A stretch of DNA of 64,000 bases from assembly GCA_963932465.1 (NCBI GenBank), contig OZ010796.1, positions 79,679,292 through 79,743,291 on the forward strand. The letters are read 5' to 3'. The DNA is from Maratus speciosus. Lineage: Eukaryota > Arthropoda > Arachnida > Araneae > Salticidae. Shown piece after piece: positions 32,194-42,656 of the stretch. Each line of letters starts with the position of its first letter. Positions within the stretch are counted from its first letter, which is position 1. Under the pieces are notes generated by a model. It was not told the DNA's origin and made no database searches. It saw only the letters and a program-made list of their open reading frames with translations. The translations under genes and the position numbers were made by a program.

Positions 32194-32531
32194 CAGGGCC
32201 ATCGCGAAGACTTTTTTTTTGGTGGGGGAGAGGACCTTAATTTGCCAAGTCAAATTTTACGCTAGTAATTTTAGTCAAATTTTACTAGTTTTATAATTTT
32301 GCCACGTGACCACAATTAGAAAATGTAATATAGTCCTTATTTGTAAAAAGTTTAATAATATTTCCAATTAGATTTTTAATTTTTGCCAAATCTATCGCAA
32401 ATAGAAATTGTATTACAGTTTTTATTGAAGTTTTAAACAAATTTGCCAAGTAAGTTTGTAAATTTGCCAAGTGCAACAGCATTCGCGATGGTTTTTTTGG
32501 GGGGAAGGCTCCCCCCTTAGCGAGGCCCCTG
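32194..32531. mobile_element. hAT-like MITE with 8-bp duplication ATTCTATG
   Basis: Left CAGGGCCATCGCGAAG and right TTAGCGAGGCCCCTG are imperfect inverted ends; CATTCGCGATGG recurs subterminally. The perfect 8-bp repeat ATTCTATG lies at 32186-32193 and 32532-32539. Non-coding. Confidence 0.88.
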
Positions 32532-32539
32532 ATTCTATG

Positions 32540-32755
32540 ACATTGTATTCAGCAGACCACTGAATGCAGTGTAACAGAATAAAGAGTTAGCTCCCCTTTC
32601 TATTGTAGATCTCAGTCGCCTAAACATTCATGTTACATTTTCTACAAAGAGGCAAAAAGTAAAAAGTTAATATTTTTAAATATAAAAAACTGCAACTGAT
32701 AGCCATAAAATTTACACAAGTAAAACAAAAGCTCCAGTTCAAAAATAGGTATATA
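32540..32755. other. Short intronic spacer
   Basis: Plain AT-rich sequence between the hAT MITE and the mariner copy; nothing seen. Confidence 0.5.
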
Positions 32756-32757
32756 TA

Positions 32758-34711
32758 CAGGTTGGTTATAATTAAAGTTCCACTTTGAAATAGTCATAAA
32801 AGGAAAAATACTGAACCAAATGTTATCAAACTTGGTAAGAGTTTAAAGGAGGTCATTGGAATTTATTTCCAGCCAAAAAACAAAGATCAAATATTTACCA
32901 CCAGTTAGGGAAATGGCGCTGTATGCAATATTGTTAAACGAAATAAGACATGAAGACATCGGTCCAAAATGTGTTTAATCGTTTCTGAAACGTGTTACAA
33001 AGCATGCTCAATGCGGCGTCCACCATTTTCCAAAAGCAAGTGAAATCGTATTACGGCAATCTCAACAGTAGCTTTTAGCATATCAGGAGGAATGTTACGG
33101 ACATGTCAGTGTATCGCATCTTTGAATTCCGCCAAATTGTTTAGATTATCTCCAAAAACAGTGCTTTTGAGATAACACCATAGCTAAAAATCACAGGGGT
33201 CTGGTGGCCGGGGTGGCCAAGAAGTGGGGAAGTTTCGGCCTATAATCCGTTCATTCGTGAAATATTGCTTAAGTACCTGTGTGACACATGTACCAATGGT
33301 CCGGAATAAAAATCGTGGAGTCTGAAATTCCACGTTGCTGGAGTTCAGGTATCACGAAACGTCTTAACATTGACGCTAAGTGAACTGCAGTCACAGTGCA
33401 TGTAACAGGTCCAGCTGTCGACTGCTCTTCAAAGAAAAATGGTCCAATTATGAAACTTGCTGCCATACCACACGAAATGGTGACTTGAGGAGAATGCAAT
33501 GGAACTGGATACATAACATGAGAGATTTGTTTGGCCCAAATCCTGCAGTTATGGGTGTTGACATCGCCATTTAGGTAAAAATGGAACTCATCTGTCTACA
33601 AAATGTTCCATGGTCAATGTTCGTCCACTTCCGTCCGTGCAAAGAATTCCAAAGCGAAAGATTCTCTTGCAGCAGGATCGTTACTTTGAAGTTCTTGAAG
33701 ATGTTTGATTTAGTATGGGTAGAACTCCAGCAGTTTACGGACAATTTTGTACACCGTACTCCATGGTACTTCCATTCTACGAGCGACAGCACGTAGCGTG
33801 TGTGCTTTCATTTGTTGCTTCCTCCACTGCTAATGCAACAACTTCCTCGGTTTCAACAGAAGCAGGTTTCCTTCTTCTCCCAGGTGCAACAGATAACAAA
33901 CCCGTGGCTTCAAACTTTGCCATCATTTTCCTCAAAACCTGCGGTGTCATTGGCCCCAGGCGTATTCCTTTCATTTAACGATACCTTTGCAAAGCACGCC
34001 GTTCATTGCTATCGCATTCATAATAATATTTATCAAGAAAAACATGGTCTTGCATGGTTAGAGACATTGTCGATTCATTACAATGAGAACCCTGACAAAT
34101 CAAATGACGTGTAAAGCGCATTTGCATAAATCTGATTTTCTTCTTCCTGCCGTAAGCCATTTACAAGCCATTGCGGTTTTGCATAACCCCACAAACAGTT
34201 TCGTTTTAGAAACGATTAAAAACATTTTAAACTGATATCTTCGTGTCTTAAGGCCGAATTCAGGCTTAAAAAATTACAAATTAGCGATCTGAAAGAAAAC
34301 GATTTCCGGAATGGGCACACATTTGAGTGTGATTTGCGATCGCTAATTTGTGGTTTGAACTTTTAAAAACACGAATGGATTTTATTACACGGATGGCGCA
34401 CTCGACTGTTGTCGCTTGTAACGCTCTGAAATTGTAATTTTGTTTAGGTCAATGTTTCTTAAGGGTACAAAAAATGTTAAACTAATGTAACAAAAGGTTA
34501 AGTTAGATTCCGACCCTTATTTCTTTTAACAATCTTGCTTACAGCGCATTCGCCCCCTGGTGGTGAGTATTTTAACTTTTTTTGTTGTTGTTTTGACGGG
34601 AAATAAATTCCCATGACTTCCTTTAAACTATTACCAAGTTTTATAACATTTGGTCTGGTAGTTTTCCTTTTATGACCATTTCAAAGTGGAACTTTAATTA
34701 TAACCACCCTG
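32758..34711. mobile_element. Tc1/mariner-superfamily transposon, decayed, TA duplication
   Basis: Terminal inverted repeats of about 120 bp, starting CAGGTTGGTTATAATTAAAG on the left with the reverse complement (CTTTAATTATAACCACCCTG) on the right. TA flanks both ends (32756-32757, 34712-34713). 1,954 bp, about full length for this group. Encodes the pseudogene at 32910-34160. Confidence 0.9.
32910..34160 (-). pseudogene. mariner-type DDE transposase, multiply broken
   Basis: On the minus strand the N-terminal helix-turn-helix part reads PMTPQVLRKMMAKFEATGLL followed by APGRRRKPASVETEEVVAL. One stop lies just before it (near 33976) and frame changes follow near 33780. The catalytic region keeps TDEFHFYLNGDVN..NCRIW (first Asp), LHSPQVTISCGMAASFIIG and TIFIPDHW (second Asp, with the usual GAPPH following it altered). 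Further on, WPPRPPD..CDF.LW..LKSTVFGDN carries the third acidic region, with a stop inside it. It would have bound the terminal repeats and cut and pasted the element. At least three stops or frameshifts make it inactive. Confidence 0.88.
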
Positions 34712-35213
34712 TATATTGTTGATCCTAGTAGTTTTTTAAAAACTAAGAAATTAAACTTCTATGCATTTGCCATACATGTCTCAACTGCATCCAGAAATGG
34801 CAACGATATGATTAAGAGGAACATGGAAATACAAATTAAATATAGGAGAACTCTAGACAGAGAAGTATTTTACAAAAATCTTTGATAAACAGAAATTGCA
34901 TCTAAGGGGACAGTGATCATTAAAAATCAAATCCTAATTCATTTGAAAATTGGAAGTAGAGTCCTGCGTGGGTTGGGTTCCACCCGACCCGAGCCCGCAA
35001 ATTCCATTTTATATCAACCCGCAACCCGACCCGAACCCGCAAAAATAATTTCCGGCAACCCGCAACCCGACCCGAACCCGAAGTATTTCAACCCGCATCC
35101 GACCCGAACCCGCAATATTTCAACCCGCAACCCGACCCGAACCCGCAATGTAAGGAAAGCAAATCATGTTTTAATACTATTATGAAAAATAACCTGCAAT
35201 TGTATCTCTAATA

Positions 35214-35519
35214 AAGGTCTGCACCCGGCCCGGTCTGCGGGCCGCGCCGGGGTGGCAAAATGAAGGCAAATTTTCAAACGGTCCAGGCCGCAGAAATAGG
35301 ACAGTTTTCTCAACGAGCGGGCTGATAAACAAAATAAACGGGCTGGGCCGATAACAACAGTTAAGATGGTCTACCGACCCGATATAAATATTTAGACGAA
35401 AGCGATAAAAGTATAAACGAGCCGTGCGGGGTTAAGGCCGAACTTTTAAGTTTTACACGGGACGGGACGATGCGGGCTGGTCCCGGGCCTGTAAATTCCG
35501 ACCCGTGCAGACGTCTAAC
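35214..35519. mobile_element. Nested GC-rich hAT-like MITE
   Basis: Left AAGGTCTGCACCCGGCCCGG and right CCCGTGCAGACGTCTAAC are roughly inverted. A 9-bp repeat TCTCTAATA occurs at 35205-35213 and 35520-35528. Its body (AAAATGAAGGCAAATTTTCA) matches 15585-15860. Inserted in the TAGAGTCCTGC element and therefore younger. Confidence 0.8.
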
Positions 35520-35585
35520 TCTCTAATACCATTTTTATGTTTTACATAAAAGAATGAACAAATCTGTATTCTTTAATATTCAATT

Positions 35586-35650
35586 GTAGTAAAACCTCTT
35601 AGCACCTCGTGATCGTTGAATAGAGTCAAGCATCGGATCGAGTTATTCTG

Positions 35651-35687
<37 letters not shown>

Positions 35688-36182
35688 GCTTGAAATGAAT
35701 GTTAATTTTCTTTCTGCAGGTTAGGTTCACACTAGAAGAATTATTTCGGGTCATACATAGGTTTTTTACCGCCCAAGGTGTTGGGAGTTTCACAAAAAGG
35801 TTTGAGCACAACTATGTGTCAGATGAAAATATATACGTATTTGAATATCTAAGATTATTTGTTCAATTTACTGCATGAGAAATAAAATGTATATAAGAAA
35901 TGCCGTCGTAGACTAGTTTTTCGTTAAGTACCATTTCTTTCGAAGTATGAAAAATGTTGTCAATATTTTGTTTTTGATATGCACAAAAAAAGAGGTATCA
36001 TATTACTGATAGTTTATGTACGCATACATATGTTACGTGTGTGTATTATAGTTTGAGAGGTGCCCGCCATTCAGAGATATGATAAGCGTTCAAATTTATA
36101 AATTTAAGGAATTGAAAAAGCGTCCGCTAAATAGAGGCGTCCGCCTTTCGGGAGACAAGCCATTGTGGAGGTTTTATTGTAC
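35586..36182. mobile_element. pogo/Tigger-like MITE
   Basis: Left GTAGTAAAACCTC and right GAGGTTTTATTGTAC, the inverted ends CARTAAAACCTC typical of pogo-type elements with TA targets. Contains a 34-nt T tract (35653-35686). Holds the exon-like segment at 35720-35878. Confidence 0.65.
35720..35878 (+). CDS. Possible alternative last exon derived from a MITE
   Basis: TTTTCTTTCTGCAG at 35706-35719 is a strong acceptor. The next 53 codons are open in phase 0 (starting VRFTLEELFRVIHRFFTAQ), end at TGA and are followed 2 nt later by AATAAA (35881-35886). Exon B ends in phase 0, so splicing B to this segment would give an in-frame alternative C terminus. No homology is recognised, and such coincidences occur in AT-rich sequence. 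Confidence 0.2.
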   Translation, partial: VRFTLEELFRVIHRFFTAQGVGSFTKRFEHNYVSDENIYVFEYLRLFVQFTA

Positions 36183-37074
36183 ATAGATTTTTAACCTGAA
36201 AAATATTTTGACCATTCTTTTGAAATTTGAGTCAACCCTAACCCGATCCGCTACAGTCAAACCCAACCTGAAACAATGAAATTCACTCCAACCCGCAACA
36301 AAAAAGCCCATGCAGGACTCTAAATGGTATAAAACTAAAAATCTAATCTTTAAATATGCTTTAAAATTAGTTGCAGTTTCAAAAGTTCTACTTATAACGA
36401 TACACCTTGTTTTATACAATTGGCCATCTGCCTTTAGTTTATCAGCAGTTATTATTTTGAAATTTTTCCCATCTAACATAGTGCATCGTGTATCATCACA
36501 ATTAAATCATTCACTTGACACGTTTTTAACGGGAGCTCTAGAAGTACTGAATTCGTTTCTGCAAGTTTATATAAACATGCATATTCAACTACTGGTACGG
36601 TAAGAATTATAACGAATCCTACACTGCTGAAGCGTTTTTGCTGAATAGTTAGAATTCTAATGTTCTATAAGTCTTGATATTTCTTACTTTGTTATGACAA
36701 ACAACTACTATGTGATAGACAGGAAGGACCATTTAGCATTTTGCTGCAGTAAAAATATAATGCAGTTTGTTATTTCGAAGACTCGTGAAAGGATAACTAA
36801 AGACAAAACAGTCAGGGACACATTTTGCTTTCGTGAAACTTTGATCTGCGGTTTATATAGGCTTTTAACGTGAAAAAATATTTTCCACATTCTTTTAAAA
36901 AATCGGGTCAACCCGAACCCAATCCGCAAGAGTAAAAAAGACCACCCAAAACCGACCCGAACCCGAAACAATAAAAGCCAACCCGGTCCGAGCCCGACCC
37001 GCAACAAAAAAAGTTAAAGTCAACCAGCCCCGCAACGGGAAAATATAGCGCCAACCCGACCCGACAAGAACCGC

Positions 37075-37093
37075 GGGTCGGGTTGGGTTCGGG
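37075..37093 (+). repeat. Canonical G-quadruplex motif in hAT-like end
   Basis: GGGTCGGGTTGGGTTCGGG: four G3 runs with loops of 2, 2 and 3 nt. It lies about 35 bp inside the right terminus at 37128. The inverted left end carries the same potential on the minus strand. Confidence 0.75.
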
Positions 37094-37136
37094 TAAAAGC
37101 GGGTAACCCGACCCGATGCAGGACTCTAATTGGAAG

Positions 37137-37758
37137 ACTTGTTAATGGCAAGCTCAAATAGTTATGTTCAAAATTTGGTATTAAAATAATAAAAAGTTTT
37201 AAATTTAGTCACTAATTAAAATTTTAAAATAATGTTATAATATTCATATTTTAAAATGTCACATGCGCGTATCTTTTGCTTAAAGTATGATAATATTTAT
37301 TTATGAGATTGTCTCATTGAGCGAGCACAAACTCTGCGCAGCCTGATTCCTAGTTTAGGGTACATAAAAAGTGTCTGAAGAACTATACCTCTATGACCCG
37401 TATTTTTTGAAAAAAATGTATGACGTCATATCCTGTATAAGGAAAAATCTTTGGTGGAAACTTGAACATCAGTATTTAAAGTTGATAAACAAATTAATAA
37501 GTATATAAATATACTATCTGTCAAGTTTGGTGCATTTCGGTCGACTAGTATTCTAATTGTAGCTCTGAGTCCCTGAGAAAACCAGAGGAGGTTTATTAAA
37601 TGATTATTATCCTTAAAACAAATTAATCAAGTGAAGTCACATCATTCCCACTTTAGTTGAAAGTGACTTCGAAGAGAATCCAATAATTTTTCATATCATC
37701 ATATCTTAACTATTCATTTATTTAATATCGAGTCTTTTCTCTAAATTTAGTGATATGC

Positions 37759-37810
<52 letters not shown>

Positions 37811-38565
37811 TGTGTAACTTAGAAACAATTGTTTGATGTCGAAGTATAATTTTTTAAAAATGGTATTTCTTATTTTTATTTTTCTATTTATTTGTATTTT
37901 AAATGAAATAAGTCAAAGTCTTTTTTTAAAATGTATTTAATATATGTATTTCAAATGAAAAGAATGGATTATGAAAGATAGTGATAAGAACAATATTTGG
38001 AGATTTTTCACCTGCACACAGCTAATAATAAAGTGCCTTTTTACCATATATCTAAAGACTTTCTAATACTTACTTGCAAGCAACAAAAAAGGTGGGGTGA
38101 GAATGTGTAGTTGGCATAAAGCTTAATCCTATATGGCATATAGTAAAGATTACAAGGAATAGAGATACAAGGTTACCACGAAAATTCTCTATTTTTGAGC
38201 TATATCATACCTCGAATTTCTTTGCTTTTGTAAGACCGTATTTTTGCTTGCATATTTACTTTTCATTATCAAATTATTCTGTTCCAATACTCCCACAAGC
38301 TAGCTTTTACAATATTCCGAAAACTTCCAAAGGATGGAGAAATATTAAATATTTTAATAATTATAAAAATGTTTCAAGCAAGGTAGGAAGGATGAAATGT
38401 CAGTAGCCAGCTTTATTTCATTTGATATACCTTTTTAATCTCCACAATTTATCTATGAAACATATTTTATTTAATGATCTAAGCATCCAAAATATTAATT
38501 TTCAATCTAGTTACAATTAGGTTTCCCTTTCCAACAGACGCCTATTATATGTCACTGCAGGTATT
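37137..38565. other. Intronic sequence with a long poly(T) tract
   Basis: AT-rich, no open frame. Contains the longest homopolymer of the window, T46 at 37762-37807. Nothing else recognised. Confidence 0.5.
37762..37807. repeat. Poly(T) tract, 46 nt
   Basis: Longest pure homopolymer in the window, in the second intron of the host gene. Confidence 0.9.
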
Positions 38566-39040
38566 AAAGGCTGTTCTCAAATCCAAAAGGGCAAATTTAT
38601 GACATAAGTTTAAACTTATTTCCGTTCGGCAATGCATGAAACTAGCAGGTGTTGTTCAAAAACTGTGTAATCGAGCTGTTTTTTCCGAGTTTTTTTTATT
38701 TATTTTTATTTATTTTATTTTTTTTTATCTTTTTTTTTTGCAACCGCAATAGATCTTTCAGAAAATAGTGTCAAAGTTGACGTTTTCAACCGAAATTCCC
38801 GAAGAAAGCAGAAAAACCAGTCAGTGAAGGGAGAAAAACGTCTTTGTCACGTGATCAAAATCGCTTATATCATAATCGCAATAGGTAATTTATTGATCAA
38901 AAAATGGAAAACACAGTTCGATTCCAAATCGCTTCCATAGTCAGGCCTTTCAATTTTATATCTTCCGTTAAAATATGAATTTGTAAATGTGTCAAAACGT
39001 TTTGCGCTTGTTGAGCAGAGAAGTTGAGAACAAGCCTTAA
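38566..39040. mobile_element. MITE, AAGGCTGTTCTC family, copy 5
   Basis: AAAGGCTGTTCTCAAATCCA at left and GTTGAGAACAAGCCTTAA at right; contains GATCTTTCAGAAAATAGTGT and CACGTGATCAAAATCGC. Very similar to 42840-43255, which makes this pair the youngest of the family here. A T-rich expansion lies at about 38680-38740. Confidence 0.82.
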
Positions 39041-39519
39041 TCTAAAATCTGATTTCTCGTTTTAAAAAAACAAATTTAGTTTAGAATTAGGATTATTGGT
39101 TAGACCTGTTCAAAATCTGTATTTAAATAAATGAATCTATTGAAATCATATCATTCTTACCTTACTTGAAAGTGACTTTGAAGAAAGTCACATATTTTTT
39201 CACATCCTTTTATTTATTGAATTTCGAATCTTTTTTTTTCAAAATTTGTAAGATTTAATGTCACGAATAGTGATAGATTTTTACCTGGGAAATGCTTGAT
39301 ATGGCAAAGAAAGGGAAAAAAAGTAACGTGACGTAATGTGGTGAAGAAAATAAAATATATAATGAAAAGCTATGTTCTATATTTTATTTAAAAAAAAACA
39401 TTTCTTGATCCAGAAAGAAGGTTTAAGAAAATACATTATAACCTATTCAGACATATACACGATTCTGAGTAGAGTTACTCTACCTTCAAGAACCTCAGAC
39501 ACCAACACATTTACGGGAT
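39041..39519. other. Intronic sequence, nothing recognised
   Basis: AT-rich spacer between two MITEs; the short open frame from 39372 runs into the piggyBac-like element and is not coding. Confidence 0.45.
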
Positions 39520-39523
39520 TTAA

Positions 39524-40349
39524 CCCATTTATGCCTAGCGTCCCATTTTTTGGGACGTTTCAAATTTTAATGCATTTGTATAATTTTCTTCTTCTTTATA
39601 ACATGAAAATTGCATGAAATCATTATTTATAAATGTCTTTATCTATAACCGAGAGATGACAGCACAAGGTGGATATTTATTTGCTTAAATTAAGGCTTTT
39701 TTCGGTGTTTATAGATTTTTAATTTTTCAAGAGGGCGAAATGTAAAAAGTATAAGTTTATTTGTATTTTTTCTATCATCGACCCAAAATCGCAAGTTATA
39801 ATCTTAGCTTGTGGACTTTTTTGAAATATGTATTTTTTTAAATTGCGAAATTAAATGCTCAAGCCTATTTTTTATGCATTTTTGTAATGTACAAAATATA
39901 GGGTTCTAGGCACAAATGGGCACATATTTTTGTTAGAAATTTAGGAGACAGTTATTTATGCAATCTCCTTTCAAAGATATTTATGAAATAAATTGTTATT
40001 AAGTCTGCAATACGATTATTCTTATTTTATTATTAATAATAGTTATAACGTTATTAGTCTCTGCAAAGAAATAAATATTGTTTTTGTAGTTAATTAAAAT
40101 ACTAATTATAGTACATAATATACAATTTAAAAACATTTTAAATATAAATATAGGCAAAATATATAATTATGCATATAGCATATTATTCTACTAGAAATAC
40201 TCATATTTAGTTCTTTTACATTTTATCAAGTAAATACAAAAAAAAATTAAGCTTAATTTTTTTTTTAGTATTTTTCCAGTTCATTTTGCAACATTTTAAA
40301 GTGATTTTACCTAAAAATTTGAGAAAACAAAAATTCAGGCACAAATGGG
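39524..40349. mobile_element. piggyBac-like MITE, TTAA-flanked
   Basis: Left CCCATTTATGCCTAGCG and right CAGGCACAAATGGG are inverted ends, each bordered by TTAA (39520-39523, 40350-40353). Subterminal GCACAAATGGGCAC occurs near 39910. 826 bp without a transposase frame. Confidence 0.85.
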
Positions 40350-40495
40350 TTAAAGAATCATCTCTGATACGCGAAAGTCACTTTGGTTGCTTGGAGTTTC
40401 GGAAATATTTAGAAGTTTTTACAGTTTTCTCAACATGATATCATCACGAATCATAGGTTTTAAAAAGCCTTTCTGAAACAATTTTTTTTTTTTTT

Positions 40496-41190
40496 TCTGC
40501 CTGTAATGTTTCCCAGAGTTTTTTACAGCATATAAATCATTTTTCGCAACCTATAATGAAAACGAAATATCCGGTTTTCAGATGCTATCCATTTTCAAGT
40601 ACCGTATTTTATGGAAGAAACGCCGCACTCCTCAAATTGGCCTGAATAAGCTTAAAAATATCGTAATCGCCGCACCCGTTGTAAACGCCGCATCCATCGG
40701 AACGCTACTTTTGTCGACAGCGTCACATTGACCTAACTTTAATCAAAGTTTTCTGAGCAATGTAGGATGCCTCGTTTTTAATATCTTAAGATGCCTGAAG
40801 TTTTATTTAAAATATTTAAATCCGATTTTAAATATTTTTATGAATTTTTAAATTAAGGAAACTCAGTTGGTATTTTTTTAAAATCGTAAACGCCGCATTT
40901 GGAAAAAAATTAACTTTTAAACTCGTAAACGCCGCGGCGTTTCTTCCATAAAATAAGGTAAAATTTTTCAGTCAGATAAAAGAAAGAAAGAAGAAGAAAG
41001 CCGCAGTAACAAAAAAAATGTTCAATTTAAGTTGCTAATTTAGTATGTTTGTCTGCTGAACATGAAGCAGTTTACTTGAAAATGGATAGCATCTGAAAAC
41101 CGGATATTTCGTTTTCATAATAGCTTGAGAAAAATGATTTATATGCTGTAAAAAATTCTGTTTTCAAAAATTGCAGGCAGTAAAAAAAAA
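40496..41190. mobile_element. Fold-back element interrupted by a MITE
   Basis: 40496-40600 and 41070-41190 are inverted copies (AAACGAAATATCCGGTTTTC versus GAAAACCGGATATTTCGTTT; GCAGG..GTAA versus TTGCAGGCAGTAA). The TA-type MITE at 40602-40958 occupies the left edge of the loop. Confidence 0.75.
40602..40958. mobile_element. MITE with CCGTATTTTATGGAAGAAAC termini
   Basis: 357 bp, left CCGTATTTTATGGAAGAAAC and right GTTTCTTCCATAAAATAAGG, flanked by TA (40600-40601, 40959-40960). Body TTGACCTAACTTTAATCAAA is the reverse complement of a block in 9943-11141. Repeated CGTAAACGCCGC motifs line both ends. Confidence 0.85.
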
Positions 41191-41892
41191 TATGTTTTAG
41201 AAATGTTTTTTGTTTTTTAAATCTCGGAAATATGATGATACTGAAGATAAAAGTTCCTGAAGATATTGGGATGCTTTTCTGAATCGTGGACACGAATGTA
41301 CAGAAATCGTGGAAGAGGAAAATATTAAGAAGAAGAATTTATATCCTATTTCCGTAAACCTTCTGGAGATATTAACATTTTTTTCGGCAGTGTAATGATT
41401 TGTCATTCTGGTTGTCACCTTTACAAATGAAAGTAAGTCGATAACAAGCAAGTGATAAAAAATTATCTCGAATGTATTTATGAACTCTGACGCTCTTGTC
41501 AGCATTTTTTGTTCCTTGAAAATTTTTCATGTCATCATTTACCAAGTCTTTTTCCCTAGTCCATTTTCTTTTAAATCGCTAGTAAGTTTTTCATCATATT
41601 TTTTCGTTTACCTTTAAAAATTACCTCCTAAAATATTAATAAAAAGTTGACATTGAAAATATCTAAAACTTTATTTCTCAATAACAGCAGCTAGAAATGG
41701 TATTTCCGAACGCCTCAAATGCTACTTTAAAATCAAAATACTATTTTTAAATGTGTATGAAAATATTGGAAATACTGAGTTATTAATTTTTCAATGTATT
41801 GCTAAGAAAAGCTCTAAGCTTCTCAAATTTCATTTAAAAATAATGTGGAACCACTTTTGAAAGAAATTAATTGTGATTTTCTTCTTTTTTAG

Positions 41893-41931
41893 ACAGAAAT
41901 GATGTTGAAAAACGTTAAAAAGGAGAGTTAA
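41893..41931 (+). CDS. Terminal coding exon of the host gene (exon C)
   Basis: A pyrimidine-rich tract and TTTTTTAG acceptor precede 12 codons, TEMMLKNVKKES, and a TAA stop at 41929-41931. Phase 0 at the junction, in line with exons A and B. The 3' untranslated region would run through AT-rich sequence to an AATAAA at 42044. The short basic tail is not recognised. Because it is short, the coding call rests mainly on splice site, phase and nearby polyadenylation signal. Confidence 0.5.
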   Translation, partial: TEMMLKNVKKES

Positions 41932-42043
41932 AGAGTTTCTTAAAATGCAATGGAACTAGAAAGCTTAGAAGATTATTGTATTATATTCTTATTCTTTTGA
42001 ATTTATTAATATTGTTTTGCTGTGAATTTAATGTTTTTAAATT

Positions 42044-42049
42044 AATAAA
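42044..42049 (+). terminator. Candidate polyadenylation signal
   Basis: AATAAA about 113 nt after the TAA at 41931, at a plausible distance for a compact 3' untranslated region. Confidence 0.45.
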
Positions 42050-42267
42050 TTTTCAAAAAAATATCTTTTGTTTTCATTGAAAAACAAGCATTTCATTCTA
42101 CACTTAAATAGCACACCAAATAAGAAAGTATTAATCAAAATATAAAAGTTTTGCACAGTCTCCGCTTTTTCAAAAACAGATTTTTGAAAAGTTTTTTTTA
42201 TTTATTCAGGAAACCGTTTAACTTTAGCAGGTCGAAACATCGAATTTTTATAGAAAATAAGAGCCAC

Positions 42268-42524
42268 CACTGTAGAAAAAAGAACTAAAAAACGGAGATT
42301 CTACTGGCAATCGAGACGCCATTACTATTTTCGAATTTTAACGGAAATTTCCCCCCATAAATTCCAGAAATCCGTATTTTTACGGAAATTTTTCCCCATA
42401 AATTACAGAATTTTTTTCCGTTTTTCTGGAATTTATGGGGGAAATTTTCCGTTAAAATACGGAAATAGTACTGACGTCTCGATTGCCAGTAGAATCTCCG
42501 TTTTTTTTTTTTTTTTTTACAGTG
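42268..42524. mobile_element. Palindromic MITE, CACTGTA family, diverged copy
   Basis: Starts CACTGTAGAAAAAAG and ends TTTTTACAGTG; both halves carry CTACTGGCAATCGAGACG or its complement and AAATTTCC.CCATAAATT. It is a diverged relative of 26324-26564. No clear target duplication. The 160-residue minus-strand frame that runs through it is not a gene. Confidence 0.78.
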
Positions 42525-42656
42525 TGCAGCCACTTCATTTAGTTCCAGAAAACATTGATAAGAAATATCTGCGCACTTAATTAAAAAAAAGCTATGTGAA
42601 GGATAAAATAATTTCTGTGCTTCTAAAAATTCGGTAAAATAATCTTTTCTTTTATA

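Larger units (their letters stand above)
34957..37128. mobile_element. hAT-like element with TAGAGTCCTGC ends and CCCGACCC-rich subterminal repeats
   Basis: Left TAGAGTCCTGC and right GCAGGACTCTA are perfect inverted ends, flanked by the perfect 8-bp repeat ATTGGAAG at 34949-34956 and 37129-37136. Just inside both ends are 150-200 bp of tandem CAACCCGACCCGAACCCG-like units, in inverted orientation. A second internal GCAGGACTCTA at about 36312 suggests an internal partial copy. Two other elements are nested at 35214-35519 and 35586-36182. The proline/arginine-rich open frame at 34913-35185 is a product of the repeat. Confidence 0.85.

Noticed and set aside
34913..35185. Proline/arginine-rich frame (RPEPA, PTRTRN repeats)
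   Set aside because: It is the translation of the CCCGACCCGAACCCG subterminal array; every frame of such an array gives repetitive peptides.
38538..38561. Tiny exon-like segment between CCAACAG and GCAG|GTATTA
   Set aside because: Only about 23 nt, frame-breaking, and it abuts a MITE end; the splice-like words are probably chance.
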